Below are positions 33,613 through 42,622 of a stretch of DNA of 64,000 nt, piece after piece (within the stretch, counting starts at the first letter, position 1; every line of letters begins with the position of its first letter). Source of the DNA: M3007 sp044347755 (lineage in GTDB: Bacteria; Bacteroidota; Bacteroidia; Chitinophagales; Saprospiraceae); the NCBI GenBank assembly GCA_044347755.1, contig JBIKUE010000011.1:8915-72914 (forward strand). The letters run 5' to 3'. The notes under the pieces are model-generated. The model did no database searches and was not told the DNA's origin. It saw only the letters and a program-made list of their open reading frames with translations. Position numbers and translations under genes: made by a program.

Positions 33613-34386
33613 ATGGTTACACGCGCACTTATTATCGAAGACGAACCCGAAGGCCTTGAAAACCTGAAAAATCTCCTGCGCATGTGTTGCCCGGAGGTAG
33701 ATATTGTTGCAGAAGGCGGGTCTAATGCCGATTTACTCCGATTAGCTGATGACCGCGATAACCGCTTTGATGTTGCCTTTCTGGACATAAGTCTGCCAGA
33801 TGGCCTGGTATTCCAGTCACTCCAACAACTGGAAGAAGTACCATTCGACATCATTTTTGTGACTGCCTTTGATAAATATGCCATTCGGGCGTTTGAGTTT
33901 GCAGCCATTGACTATGTAACCAAACCCATTGAACGGGAGGAATTAATAAGGGCTGTTAGCCGAATTAAGCCACGTAACACAGAAACCAAGGCACGACTGG
34001 AAGTACTTCAGCAAACCTACAACCCAAATGCGCCCAATGCCTTTAACAAAATCGGTATTTCAGCTATGGATGGCGTTCATTTCGTTCGCTTATCCGATAT
34101 TACCCGCCTGGAAGCTGAAAACAATTATACCCATTTTTTGCTGAATGGCGGCAACCGGATAACGGCCAGCAGGACTATAAAAACTTATGAAGATGCCCTG
34201 AATGGTTTCAATTTCGTTCGGGTACACAAGAAGCATATCGTGAATATGAACTTCATGAAAACCTACATCAAAGGTGAAGGTGGATTTCTTATCATGGAAA
34301 ATGGCGACAGTATTGAAGTGTCCAGGCGACAAAAAGTTAACCTGATGGACGCTCTCAAGCGCACTCATGGAGAGACCTGGAAGTGA
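33613..34386 (+). CDS. LytTR-family response regulator
   Basis: This 257-residue regulator has a receiver domain (1-120) with acidic IIEDEP, phospho-acceptor Asp58 in FLDISLPDG, the Thr of FVTAF and the Lys of VTKPI. A LytTR DNA-binding domain follows (about 150-255: FVRLSDITRLEAENNYTHF and a NFVRVHKKHIVNMNF recognition part). These regulators bind paired direct repeats about 21-23 bp apart. No histidine kinase is adjacent, so it is an orphan here. A GCAGATTTTTG word at 33534, with a weaker copy 20 bp before it, lies in its own upstream region and resembles the paired boxes at 854 and 50087. Confidence 0.92.
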   Translation: MVTRALIIEDEPEGLENLKNLLRMCCPEVDIVAEGGSNADLLRLADDRDNRFDVAFLDISLPDGLVFQSLQQLEEVPFDIIFVTAFDKYAIRAFEFAAIDYVTKPIEREELIRAVSRIKPRNTETKARLEVLQQTYNPNAPNAFNKIGISAMDGVHFVRLSDITRLEAENNYTHFLLNGGNRITASRTIKTYEDALNGFNFVRVHKKHIVNMNFMKTYIKGEGGFLIMENGDSIEVSRRQKVNLMDALKRTHGETWK

Positions 34387-34425
34387 GGCCATGTCCAAAA
34401 ATCATAAACGTTTAACCCCTGAACA

Positions 34426-35394
34426 ATGGGCTTTTTTGACAAATTTTTTAGCAAAGACAAGAAAGAAGACCTTGATAAAGGACTTGAAAAAACCAAGGAA
34501 GGCCTCTTTGGAAAGATTAACCGGGCTATTGCAGGCAAAAGCACAATAGATATTGAGGTATTGGATGAATTAGAAAGCATTCTGATCTCAAGCGATGTAG
34601 GCCTTGATACCGCCATTAAAATCATTGAACGAATTGAAAACCGGGCAAGTCGCGATAAATACGTGAATGCTGCAGAGTTAAATGAAATCCTTCGGGACGA
34701 GATCGTTGACCTCCTCGCGGAGAACAACACCAGCGATGTAGAGGATTTCGATCCACCGGCAGGTAAGCGCCCCTATGTGCTGTTGGTGATCGGAGTGAAT
34801 GGAGTGGGCAAAACCACTACTATTGGAAAGTTGGCTTATCAGCTCAAACAACGTGGGTATAAGGTGGTATTGGGTGCAGCTGATACTTTCAGGGCAGCAG
34901 CCGTGGATCAACTCAAAATTTGGGCAGACCGTGTAGGATGTGATTTTTATTCCAAAGGAATGCAGGCCGATCCGGCAGCAGTTGCCTATGAGGCCACTAA
35001 ATATGCTGTTGACAACCAATGCGATGTGGCTATCATAGATACTGCGGGACGTTTGCACAACAAAAGCCATTTGATGCTGGAATTGGGTAAGATCCACCGC
35101 AGCATTGAGAAAAACCTGCCCGGAGCTCCGCATGATGTCCTCCTGGTATTGGATGCCAGCACCGGCCAAAATGCCCAGGAACAGGCTAAACAATTTACCG
35201 AAGTGGCCCCGATCACCTGTCTGGCACTCACCAAACTCGACGGAACCGCAAAGGGAGGTGTTGCCATTAGCATCAGCGATCAGTTTAAAATCCCTATCCG
35301 GTACATAGGTGTAGGAGAAAGCATAGACAAACTTCAGATCTTTAACAAAAGGGCATTTGTGGAGTCTATTTTTGGAGGCAAGCAGCTTGGATAG
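34426..35394 (+). CDS. ftsY: Signal recognition particle receptor FtsY
   Basis: This 322-residue SRP GTPase docks ribosome-nascent chain complexes at the membrane. It has a short basic amphipathic N-terminus (MGFFDKFFSKDKKEDL), the helical N domain, then the G domain with GVNGVGKTTTIGKL (123-136), the DTFRAAAVDQL insertion-box motif, DTAGR (205-209) and TKLDGTAKGG (269-278). It lacks the long acidic A domain of enteric FtsY, as is usual in Bacteroidota. It starts 39 bp after the LytTR regulator and may be read through from it. Confidence 0.95.
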   Translation: MGFFDKFFSKDKKEDLDKGLEKTKEGLFGKINRAIAGKSTIDIEVLDELESILISSDVGLDTAIKIIERIENRASRDKYVNAAELNEILRDEIVDLLAENNTSDVEDFDPPAGKRPYVLLVIGVNGVGKTTTIGKLAYQLKQRGYKVVLGAADTFRAAAVDQLKIWADRVGCDFYSKGMQADPAAVAYEATKYAVDNQCDVAIIDTAGRLHNKSHLMLELGKIHRSIEKNLPGAPHDVLLVLDASTGQNAQEQAKQFTEVAPITCLALTKLDGTAKGGVAISISDQFKIPIRYIGVGESIDKLQIFNKRAFVESIFGGKQLG

Positions 35395-35403
35395 GTTTAC
35401 TTT

Positions 35404-35569
35404 TAGTGTTTGAGTTGGCGTTCGGCTGGGCTGCCCGGATGGTTGAACACTTTTTACCACTAAGCCAATTAGAACATAAAGAGCGCTTCACCTTAGAGCC
35501 CTCCGTGGCTTAGTGGTCCCCCCCTAACCGAATGTCAACCAAAACACCAAAACACCCAAACACTAACCC
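35404..35569. repeat. Gap-filling inverted repeat between ftsY and glgA
   Basis: TAGTGTTTGAGTTGGCGTTC at the left is the same word as at 7846 and 43640. The right end carries the inverse (CAAACACTA preceded by AAAACACC words) and runs to the glgA ATG. Inside, ACCACTAAGCCA (35456-35467) pairs perfectly with TGGCTTAGTGGT (35506-35517). The two nested stems span nearly the whole gap. Confidence 0.65.
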
Positions 35570-37243
35570 ATGATTCAGGTTCTGCACATCTCCGCTGAAT
35601 GTTATCCAGCTGCTAAAACAGGCGGTTTGGGAGACGTTGTTGGTTCATTGCCCAAATATATGTCGCAGGCAGGGGTACTGTCTTCTGCTGTTATTCCCAA
35701 ATATGCTTTGAAGTGGATCAACAATCAGGAATGGGTTACGGTGTACCATGGCGCTGTTCGTTCTGATTGGCGTACTATTCACTTTTCTGTTCAGCAGGAA
35801 AAAAGCAACAAACTTGGGTTTCCTTTTTTTGTAGTGGATATTCCAGGGCTATATGACAGGGCTGGCATTTACAACGACCCAAACGGCTGGCCGTATGAGG
35901 ACGAAGTAGAACGATATCTGGTGTTTCAACAGGCTGTTCTACAATGGTTGATCTCTTTCCCTGAACAAGATCGGCCAAAAGTCCTGCATTGCCATGATCA
36001 CCATACCGGGCTCATTCCGTTCATGGTGAAATATTCCCCGGATTTCAGGGCCTTGGCTGAAACGCCAACCGTTTTCACCATCCATAATGGCCAGTACCAG
36101 GGTGCTTTCAGTTGGCGCAACCAACATTTGTTGCCCTATTATTATGCTGCTGCAAAAGGTTATATGGATTGGAACGGAGCTGTAAATCCCATGGCTTCAG
36201 CGATTAAATGTGCCTGGGCGGTAACCACTGTCTCGGAGAGTTACCTGTTTGAATTGCATGAAAACAGCCTTGGACTTGAGCCGCTCTTCCGTTCAGAGTG
36301 GCATAAGCAGTGGGGAATTATCAACGGTATTGACGCACAGGTTTGGGATCCAAGAACAGATAATGCGCTACAATTCCGTTTACAGGATAAGGCTTCAACA
36401 CCCTCGATAGAGGCCATCCAGGCATTCAAATTTCGCAATAAACAGGTACTGTGCGAATGGTTTGGCTTCCCTATGGAGGCGCCTTTGGTAAGTTTTATTG
36501 GCCGTATGGTAAGCGAAAAAGGTTCTGATTTATTACCTGATGCATACCGGGGGTATATCCATGCCGGAGGCTCTGGCAGCTTTCTGGTGCTGGGTACCGG
36601 AGAAGCCTGGACTCAAAACCAATTCCGGAGCATGGCCCATCAGTACTCCGGGCGTGTCAATGCAGTGATTGATTACAACGAAGCACTCGCACACCAGATC
36701 TACGCCGGATCAGATTTTTTGATCATGCCTTCCAGAGTTGAGCCCTGTGGATTAAACCAGATGTACGCAATGGCTTATGGAACGATACCGATTGTTCGGA
36801 GTGTAGGTGGATTAAAAGATACAGTGCCAGACATCGCTTCACCCGGGGAGGCCGGCAGAGGCATTCGTTTTGACCAATTCAGCTTGAACGATATTGGATA
36901 TGCCATACACCGTGGCGCAGCCATGTGGCATAATGAACCTGGTATTGTAGCTGCTTTGCGCCAAAGAATCATGTCGCTGGATTTCTCCTGGGAAAAAACT
37001 GTGGACAAATATTTTGCGGTGTACCAAAAAATAGGAGCCAGTGTAACTCCTGTTAAAGAGGTGCCAATCCCTGAAAAAACAATGGCTACTGCCGTGGCTA
37101 AAAAACCTGCCAAGGCAGAAACAGTAAAAAAGACAGCATCAAAAACAACCAGCACTGAGGCCAAACCATCACATGAAACGAACCAGGGCGCTGGCAAAAA
37201 AACAACTGCTGCAGGTAAAAAAACAAAAGCAAAAAAGGCTTAA
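35570..37243 (+). CDS. glgA: Glycogen synthase with lysine-rich C-terminal tail
   Basis: The 557-residue enzyme extends glycogen from ADP- or UDP-glucose. The GT5 start MIQVLHISAECYPAAKTGGL contains the KTGGLGD nucleotide-sugar motif (16-22). The C-terminal lobe has SFIGRMVSEKGSDLL and MPSRVEPCGLNQMYAMAYGT with the conserved Glu. The catalytic part ends near residue 500. The last 48 residues (510-557) are a Lys/Ala/Thr-rich disordered tail with 14 lysines, beginning AKKPAKAETVKKTASKT, like histone H1-type tails. Such tails are not part of the enzyme fold and may bind DNA, polyphosphate or glycogen surfaces. glgC follows from its own promoter. Confidence 0.92.
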   Translation: MIQVLHISAECYPAAKTGGLGDVVGSLPKYMSQAGVLSSAVIPKYALKWINNQEWVTVYHGAVRSDWRTIHFSVQQEKSNKLGFPFFVVDIPGLYDRAGIYNDPNGWPYEDEVERYLVFQQAVLQWLISFPEQDRPKVLHCHDHHTGLIPFMVKYSPDFRALAETPTVFTIHNGQYQGAFSWRNQHLLPYYYAAAKGYMDWNGAVNPMASAIKCAWAVTTVSESYLFELHENSLGLEPLFRSEWHKQWGIINGIDAQVWDPRTDNALQFRLQDKASTPSIEAIQAFKFRNKQVLCEWFGFPMEAPLVSFIGRMVSEKGSDLLPDAYRGYIHAGGSGSFLVLGTGEAWTQNQFRSMAHQYSGRVNAVIDYNEALAHQIYAGSDFLIMPSRVEPCGLNQMYAMAYGTIPIVRSVGGLKDTVPDIASPGEAGRGIRFDQFSLNDIGYAIHRGAAMWHNEPGIVAALRQRIMSLDFSWEKTVDKYFAVYQKIGASVTPVKEVPIPEKTMATAVAKKPAKAETVKKTASKTTSTEAKPSHETNQGAGKKTTAAGKKTKAKKA

Positions 37244-37308
37244 AGTCTCTTTAAATTACATTTTCTTACCCTTAATGCTTTTTTAGCAAATAAGAAATGG
37301 CGAAATAG

Positions 37309-37339
37309 TTGGGGAACAATTTGGCTTGATGTACGTTTG
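37309..37339 (+). promoter_or_regulatory. Bacteroidota-type promoter of glgC
   Basis: TACGTTTG (37332-37339) is an exact TAnnTTTG box and TTG at 37309-37311 lies 20 bp upstream. The expected transcript start near 37345 is about 26 bp before the glgC ATG. Confidence 0.65.
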
Positions 37340-37370
37340 CTCTGAATCCATAGAAATAACAACTCCTGCC

Positions 37371-38642
37371 ATGATAAAGATGATTTGCCTTATTCTCGGC
37401 GGTGGCGCCGGAAGCCGACTACACCCACTCACGGAAACCCGCTCCAAACCAGCCGTACCCATAGGTGGTAAGTACCGTCTGATTGACATTCCGATCTCCA
37501 ATTGCATCAATTCAGGAGTGAAGCGCATGTATGTGCTTACACAGTACAACTCTGCCTCCCTGAATGCTCACATCAAGAACGCCTATAATTTTGATCACTT
37601 TACCCAAGGTTTTGTAGACATCCTTGCGGCCGAACAAACACCGGGAAATAAAGAGTGGTTCCAAGGCACTTCCGATGCCGTCAGGCAGAGCAGAAAGCAT
37701 TATGATCGGCAGGACTTTGATTATATCCTGATCCTTTCCGGTGATCAGCTTTATCAGATGGATTTCGAGGCTATGGTGAAACACCATATTGCACAAAATG
37801 CTGACCTCACCATTGCCTGTCTGCCCGTTGACGCACGTGATGCCACGGGTTTTGGGATCATGAAAGTGAACGACAAGGGCTATATCCCGCGGTTTATTGA
37901 AAAACCCAGTACAGATGTTTTACCGGAATGGGCCAGTGAAGTAAGCCCGCTCAACAAAAAACGCGGTCGAAACTATCTGGCCTCCATGGGCATTTACATC
38001 TTCAACCGAAAAGCACTCGATGATTTGTTTGATCAATACCCGAATGCCACTGATTTCGGGAAAGAGATCATTCCTACAGCTATTGGAGAAGGCCGTAAGG
38101 TAGCAGCGTATCAGTATGAAGGATATTGGACTGATATTGGAACCATCCGCTCCTTCTTTGAGGCCAACATTGAACTAACGGACCATATCCCGCCTTTCAA
38201 TTTGTTCGACTCCAGAAAGGTGATCTATACCAGAGGCCGTATGTTGCCTCCGGCAAAATTTTATGGGGGCACCCAACTAAACCGGGCATTGATTGCAGAA
38301 GGATCTATCATTCATGCCCGCGTGATTGACGGCTCTATCATTGGATTGCGCTCCAGAATTGGAGAGAATACAGTGATCAAAGACTCCATTGTCATGGGTA
38401 ATGATGCTTATCAAACGCTGCAGGAAATTGCCACCAACCAGGACGATATCCCAATGGGCGTTGGCCATTATTGCCATATTGAACATGCCATTCTGGATAA
38501 AGATTGCAGAATTGGCAACAATGTAGTAATCAAGGGTGGTGCACACCTTCCGGATACGGATGCCGATGAATTTGTAATCCGCGACGGGGTGGTGGTGATC
38601 AAAAAAGGCGCAACCATTCCAGAAGGTGCGAGAATCATGTAA
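37371..38642 (+). CDS. glgC: Glucose-1-phosphate adenylyltransferase
   Basis: This 423-residue enzyme makes ADP-glucose for glycogen synthesis. The nucleotidyltransferase domain opens LILGGGAGSRLHPLTETRSK, followed by VPIGGKYRLIDIPISNCINS. SGDQLYQMDF binds the metal and FIEKP holds the sugar-phosphate lysine. The C-terminal quarter is a left-handed beta helix with hexapeptide repeats. The start at 37371 (MIKMICLIL) is preferred because the upstream ATG at 37326 would place it before the TAnnTTTG promoter box. ruvC starts 2 bp after the stop and is likely co-transcribed. Confidence 0.94.
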   Translation: MIKMICLILGGGAGSRLHPLTETRSKPAVPIGGKYRLIDIPISNCINSGVKRMYVLTQYNSASLNAHIKNAYNFDHFTQGFVDILAAEQTPGNKEWFQGTSDAVRQSRKHYDRQDFDYILILSGDQLYQMDFEAMVKHHIAQNADLTIACLPVDARDATGFGIMKVNDKGYIPRFIEKPSTDVLPEWASEVSPLNKKRGRNYLASMGIYIFNRKALDDLFDQYPNATDFGKEIIPTAIGEGRKVAAYQYEGYWTDIGTIRSFFEANIELTDHIPPFNLFDSRKVIYTRGRMLPPAKFYGGTQLNRALIAEGSIIHARVIDGSIIGLRSRIGENTVIKDSIVMGNDAYQTLQEIATNQDDIPMGVGHYCHIEHAILDKDCRIGNNVVIKGGAHLPDTDADEFVIRDGVVVIKKGATIPEGARIM

Positions 38643-38644
38643 AA

Positions 38645-39223
38645 ATGGAAATTCGCATAGACGCTAAAGCACCCAAACGCATACTTGGCATAGACCCCGG
38701 TACCAACGTACTGGGGTTTGCTATTATTGATGCCGACAAAAAGCTGGTAAAAGTGATTGAAATCGGGGTTGTCACTTTTGCCCATATCAGCGATGATCAT
38801 ACGGTCAAGCTCAGATTTATTTTTGAGCAAGTACAAGATCTGATCCGGCAGCATCAACCGGAAGAAATGGCCATTGAAGCGCCCTTTTTCGGAAAAAATG
38901 TTCAATCCATGCTCAAACTCGGGCGAGCTCAGGGGGTTGCCATTGCTGCAGGTATGGTGAACAAGCTCGTTATTACTGAGTACATGCCTAAAAAGATCAA
39001 GCAAGCAGTAACCGGAAATGGTAATGCCTCCAAGGAGCAGGTGGCGGGCATGCTGGAAAAAATCCTGAACACCAAATTCTCAGAAAAAACCTTCGATGCC
39101 ACCGATGCACTGGCTACAGCTCTTTGCCATTGGTATCAGGCATCCAGCCCGGGCCTGGCAGGCAAAAAAAGCTATAACAACTGGAAAGGCTTCTTAAAGG
39201 ATAATCCGGAAAGGAAGTTGTGA
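38645..39223 (+). CDS. ruvC: Holliday junction resolvase RuvC
   Basis: This 192-residue endonuclease resolves four-way recombination junctions with RuvAB. Acidic catalytic residues are visible: Asp17 in ILGIDPGTN, Glu78 in MAIEAPFFGKNVQS, and Asp151/Asp154 in DATDALATAL. The substrate-binding loop VTGNGNASKEQV is present. It lies 2 bp downstream of glgC, an odd operon partner. Its stop codon TGA is already part of the GATATGAGA tandem repeats that follow. Confidence 0.94.
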   Translation: MEIRIDAKAPKRILGIDPGTNVLGFAIIDADKKLVKVIEIGVVTFAHISDDHTVKLRFIFEQVQDLIRQHQPEEMAIEAPFFGKNVQSMLKLGRAQGVAIAAGMVNKLVITEYMPKKIKQAVTGNGNASKEQVAGMLEKILNTKFSEKTFDATDALATALCHWYQASSPGLAGKKSYNNWKGFLKDNPERKL

Positions 39224-39357
39224 GATATGAGATATGAGATATGAGTTATGAGTTATGAGATATGAGATATTTTAGATCTCAAGGGACTTAAAATATCTCA
39301 TATCTCATAACTCATATCTCATATCTCATATCTCATATCTCCTACCTCCTACCTCCT
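39222..39357. repeat. ATATGAG tandem words with inverted copy between convergent genes
   Basis: The left side repeats GAGATAT/GAGTTAT words seven times from inside the ruvC stop codon. The right side repeats ATATCTC/ATAACTC and then TCCTACC, ending in the stop codon of the leftward DUF4340 gene. The two sides can form a hairpin of more than 40 bp around AGATCTCAAGGGACT. It fills the gap completely and could terminate both transcripts. Confidence 0.8.
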
Positions 39358-40378
39358 AGTTCCTTAACCGGTTCTTTTCCGGTATACCTTCGTAGAAGAA
39401 CCCATAGCCTCGGAAAATCCCTCCCATGACACGATCCTGGGTAAGCAGGAAGTCTTCGTTATTTACATCTGTAAAATATCGGGCCACATAAGGAGCGCCA
39501 TCATCTCTGCGGTATTCCACTTCAACGGGCCAAAAACGCACCTTCTTCTCTTCCCCATCTGTTTTTTTCATGGTGACAACGGCGAAAGGCACCAGCGCCG
39601 TTACAGAATCGCGCAATGGGTTCTGGGTCTCAAAAGCTTCTGCCACCAGCGATTCAAACTGGATCAGATAGGCCTCAGCCACCCCTTTACGACGGGGTGT
39701 TTTAGCCATTGTGGTAGTGGCATGAAATGGCTGAATCTCATAGGTAGCCTCTCCTGTTTTTTCCAGTTTAAAGGATTCATTTCTGCGTTGAGGATATTCT
39801 ACAGATACAGCCTGGATTTCTTCCGGTTTTTCCCGAAAAACAGCCCTGTCGCGCCATTCATCATCCCCCAACAGATAGCGCAAACGCAACTGACCGATGA
39901 AGCCGGGAATATGGACCACATATGGCTGCTCAGATCCGTCCATGATCATAATGGTACCGCGTTCGTCAGTGGTAACGCCCCCTACATAATAGGTTTTAAC
40001 TGGTTTATTGTTGCGGTCGTAAATTTCCACTTTAATACCAACGGCAGCTGTTTCTTTCACCAAATTTTTGATCGCTCCATTGGGTGGAATATTCAGCACT
40101 CTGACACTGGTGATGGTTTCCAACAGGTTGTCTACCGCTGATGGACGAGCCGGATATTTATCGTTATAAAACCATCCTTTTTGCTTGCGTTCCAGTGTAG
40201 CGGTACGTCCCTGGCGATCAGCAATAAAGATTTTTCCGATGTCATTAGTATTGGCTACCGAGAACTCCATATCCCAGGAGTTATGGGAGCCTGTTTGTTT
40301 GTTTTTTTTGGCAATGACATACCATGCTGTTCCTCCCAGAACCAGGAAAAGCAATCCTAAAATCAGCGTTCTATTCAT
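39356..40378 (-). CDS. DUF4340-domain protein
   Basis: This 340-residue protein has one N-terminal membrane anchor (MNRTLILGLLFLVLGGTAWYV) and a large extracytoplasmic DUF4340 region. Family segments are IGKIFIADRQGRTATLERKQ, WFYNDKYPARPSAVDNLLET, and YPQRRNESFKLEKTGEATYE. DUF4340 proteins are thought to associate with gliding or ABC-type (GldG-like) systems in some genomes, but this copy has no such neighbours, so no role can be assigned. A TAGCTTTG promoter box lies 30 bp upstream on its strand. Confidence 0.82.
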   Translation of the reverse strand: MNRTLILGLLFLVLGGTAWYVIAKKNKQTGSHNSWDMEFSVANTNDIGKIFIADRQGRTATLERKQKGWFYNDKYPARPSAVDNLLETITSVRVLNIPPNGAIKNLVKETAAVGIKVEIYDRNNKPVKTYYVGGVTTDERGTIMIMDGSEQPYVVHIPGFIGQLRLRYLLGDDEWRDRAVFREKPEEIQAVSVEYPQRRNESFKLEKTGEATYEIQPFHATTTMAKTPRRKGVAEAYLIQFESLVAEAFETQNPLRDSVTALVPFAVVTMKKTDGEEKKVRFWPVEVEYRRDDGAPYVARYFTDVNNEDFLLTQDRVMGGIFRGYGFFYEGIPEKNRLRN

Positions 40379-40407
40379 ATCAAATTGTATTGGGTCCTAA
40401 AAAGGCG

Positions 40408-40436
40408 CAAAGCTACAACGAAGGCAGTGCATGCAA
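40408..40436 (-). promoter_or_regulatory. Bacteroidota-type promoter of the DUF4340 gene
   Basis: On the minus strand TAGCTTTG (40408-40415) matches TAnnTTTG exactly, and TTG (40434-40436) precedes it by 18 bp. The box is 30 bp before the start codon. Confidence 0.6.
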
Positions 40437-40473
40437 GACGGGGAATAAAACAAATGCGTTGGCGTAGAAGCAG

Positions 40474-40509
40474 AAAAAAAGCCGACCCCTGCATTTCGCA
40501 GAGGCCGGC
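40474..40509 (-). terminator. Terminator after htrA
   Basis: Read on the minus strand, a stem of about 12 pairs with two mismatches (GCCGGCCTCTGC with GCAGGGGTCGGC) is followed by a run of seven T residues. It lies about 65 bp after the protease stop. A small AGCCGTTT/AAACGGCT stem (about 40550-40566) lies between them. Confidence 0.7.
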
Positions 40510-40572
40510 ACATCAAAACAAAACGAAAAACCAACTTTTTATCTTTGGAGCCGTTTCAAACGGCTTATTGAC

Positions 40573-41724
40573 TTAATTATTGTTAGTGCGTGTTTTCAAT
40601 CGAACCGGTATTTCCTGAGTATTACCATTTCGCACTACGTTCAGCACCAATGTTTCGCCCACTTTAGAACGTCCTATCAACTCCATTAGTTCAGAAGTAG
40701 TTGTCACATTTTTGCCATTTGCTTTAGTTACTACATCATTTTCCTGCACCCCTGAGATGGCAGCAGAGCCTTCAGGATCCAAACTTGCTACCACTACGCC
40801 TTGCATAAACGGAATGCCCAGCTCTTTAGCTACGTGGGTATCCATTGTAGCTACATTAACACCCAAATAAGCGCGGCGGTATTCTCCATATTTCACCAGA
40901 TCATCAGCGATCCGCTTAACCAGATTAACAGGTATCGCAAATGAATATCCTGCGAACACACCTGTTGGAGTAGCTATGGCAGAGTTGATACCAATCAACT
41001 TACCATTAACGTCTACCAATGCGCCTCCGGAATTGCCCGGATTCACGGCTGCATCTGTTTGGATAAAGGATTCAATCGCCTTTCCGCCTTTGATGATATC
41101 AATATCGCGTCCTTTAGCGCTTATAATACCTGCAGTAACCGTAGAGGTTAAATCAAATGGATTTCCCACCGCAAGTGCCCACTCCCCTACTCTTACTTCG
41201 TCGGAATTTCCAAGATCAATCGCCGGAAGATTATTGGCGTCAATTTTTATAACCGCCATATCGGTGTTGGGATCGCGACCAACCAGGCGGGCACGAAATT
41301 CGCGGTTATCGTGCAGGGTAACTTCAAATTCATCGGCAAACTCTACCACATGGTTGTTGGTGAGTATATACCCGTCTTCCGAATAGATCACTCCGGAACC
41401 GGTTCCAGACCGCGGCTGTTGCTCAAACCCGAAGCTATCCCCAAAGAAATATTGGAACGGGTTTGAATAGCGGGAATCACGCTGACGCTGGATAGCAGCC
41501 TCCCTGCTCTCTGAAGCTTTGATGTGGACCACCGCAGGCATTGAACGTTCGGCTGCTTTGGTAAAATCAAAAGGTACCGGAGCCCCTCCATAGTTCACTT
41601 GTTTGGAGTAAGTTTGCTGCTCCGAGGCTTGGGAAATCTGAGGTTTTTCGAGCATTTTGGCTGTTGCCAGGGTGATCATACCACCAACTGCGCCAGCCAG
41701 TACCGTTGACAACAATTTATTCAT
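40573..41724 (-). CDS. htrA: HtrA/DegP-family serine protease
   Basis: This 383-residue periplasmic protease degrades misfolded envelope proteins. The start at 41724 (MNKLLSTVLAGAVGGMITLA) opens a signal peptide or anchor; the longer frame from 41796 is less likely. The trypsin-like domain has the triad His125 (LTNNHVVEF), Asp155 (NTDMAVIKI) and Ser232 (NPGNSGGALV). One PDZ domain follows (about 280-380), where E. coli DegP has two. A poorly conserved linker (YSNPFQYFFGDSFGFEQQPR) before the GSGV strand matches the LA-loop region. It is divergent from the HD gene. Confidence 0.93.
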   Translation of the reverse strand: MNKLLSTVLAGAVGGMITLATAKMLEKPQISQASEQQTYSKQVNYGGAPVPFDFTKAAERSMPAVVHIKASESREAAIQRQRDSRYSNPFQYFFGDSFGFEQQPRSGTGSGVIYSEDGYILTNNHVVEFADEFEVTLHDNREFRARLVGRDPNTDMAVIKIDANNLPAIDLGNSDEVRVGEWALAVGNPFDLTSTVTAGIISAKGRDIDIIKGGKAIESFIQTDAAVNPGNSGGALVDVNGKLIGINSAIATPTGVFAGYSFAIPVNLVKRIADDLVKYGEYRRAYLGVNVATMDTHVAKELGIPFMQGVVVASLDPEGSAAISGVQENDVVTKANGKNVTTTSELMELIGRSKVGETLVLNVVRNGNTQEIPVRLKTRTNNN

Positions 41725-41748
41725 ACTTTCAAAGTTTAATTTTAGTTG

Positions 41749-41779
41749 CAAAAATAACTTATGTAAAACGTTCTTGAAA
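41749..41779 (-). promoter_or_regulatory. Probable htrA promoter
   Basis: On the minus strand TATTTTTG (41749-41756) matches TAnnTTTG. The -33 position 19 bp upstream reads TTTC (41776-41779), one base off TTTG. The box ends 24 bp before the start codon. Confidence 0.45.
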
Positions 41780-41952
41780 GTGGATTGCTGCCACAAAAAC
41801 CCAATTTAACTTGCTGTTAACCAGTTTGAAGCAAAGCCACTTCCAAACTCATTCCAGTAAAAACGCTAAGCTGAAATGAGTTGTTTTGCCCACACCGACC
41901 AATAACATCAATCGATAGACCAATTGCTGTGAACCACCGTTTTTTGTCGCAA

Positions 41953-42534
41953 ATGCCCGCACTTGAATCACTACTTCAACCGGAAACGGAACTGGAGCGG
42001 CATTTGCTGGAATTGCCGGAATTCCGCCATGGCCTTTGGTGGGGAGAGCCTCGCTTCGGACACCCTGAGGGTAAAGTGGCCTTGCACGTGAAGGAAGTAC
42101 TGGACAATATCAATGCCATTCCTAACCTGGCGCTCGAGGATCGTGCGCGCTTGCGACTGATCGCCTTTGCACATGACACCTTTAAACATGCCGAAAGCAG
42201 AACCAAACCACGCGACTGGACCAAGCATCATGGAGCCTTAGCACGACGGTTTATGGCTCACTACACCTCTGATGTTGCCATTTTGGACATTATTGAAACG
42301 CATGATGATGCTTATTATAAATGGCTTTCCCAACGCAGACGTCCTTCGCCACATAGCCAACTGGACTCCTTGCTGACCCGGGTAGGGCATTGTATTCAAC
42401 TGTATTATTTGTTTTTCAAATGCGACACCCAAACCGGCGACAAAACCCAGGCGCCACTTCGCTGGTTTGAAAAAGCAACTGACCGTATTATACCTGTAGT
42501 GATCAAACCTTATTGGCCCTGGGAAAAACTATAG
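41953..42534 (+). CDS. HD-domain protein
   Basis: This 193-residue protein carries a compact HD phosphohydrolase-like domain: KVALHVKEVLDNINAI (first His), LRLIAFAHDTFKHAES (HD pair), HHGALARRF, and a later IIETHDDAYYKW. The HD superfamily hydrolyses nucleotides and cyclic dinucleotides. This copy lacks RelA/SpoT, GYP or dGTPase signatures, so the substrate is unknown. Start choice is uncertain: the ATG at 41953 gives MPALESLLQPETEL, while an in-frame ATG at 41881 and GTG at 41929 would extend it. Confidence 0.8.
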   Translation: MPALESLLQPETELERHLLELPEFRHGLWWGEPRFGHPEGKVALHVKEVLDNINAIPNLALEDRARLRLIAFAHDTFKHAESRTKPRDWTKHHGALARRFMAHYTSDVAILDIIETHDDAYYKWLSQRRRPSPHSQLDSLLTRVGHCIQLYYLFFKCDTQTGDKTQAPLRWFEKATDRIIPVVIKPYWPWEKL

Positions 42535-42622
42535 TGCGTATTCAAAAAGAAGATTACCATGCGTCTTGAAAAATAGGACCTGGAAAACTTCGTTCTTTGC
42601 ACTGCCAAATTCAATTCAATTT

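Noticed and set aside
39222..39357. CRISPR-like array
   Set aside because: The 7-base words are contiguous with no spacers and face their inverse, so this is a tandem-word hairpin, not CRISPR.
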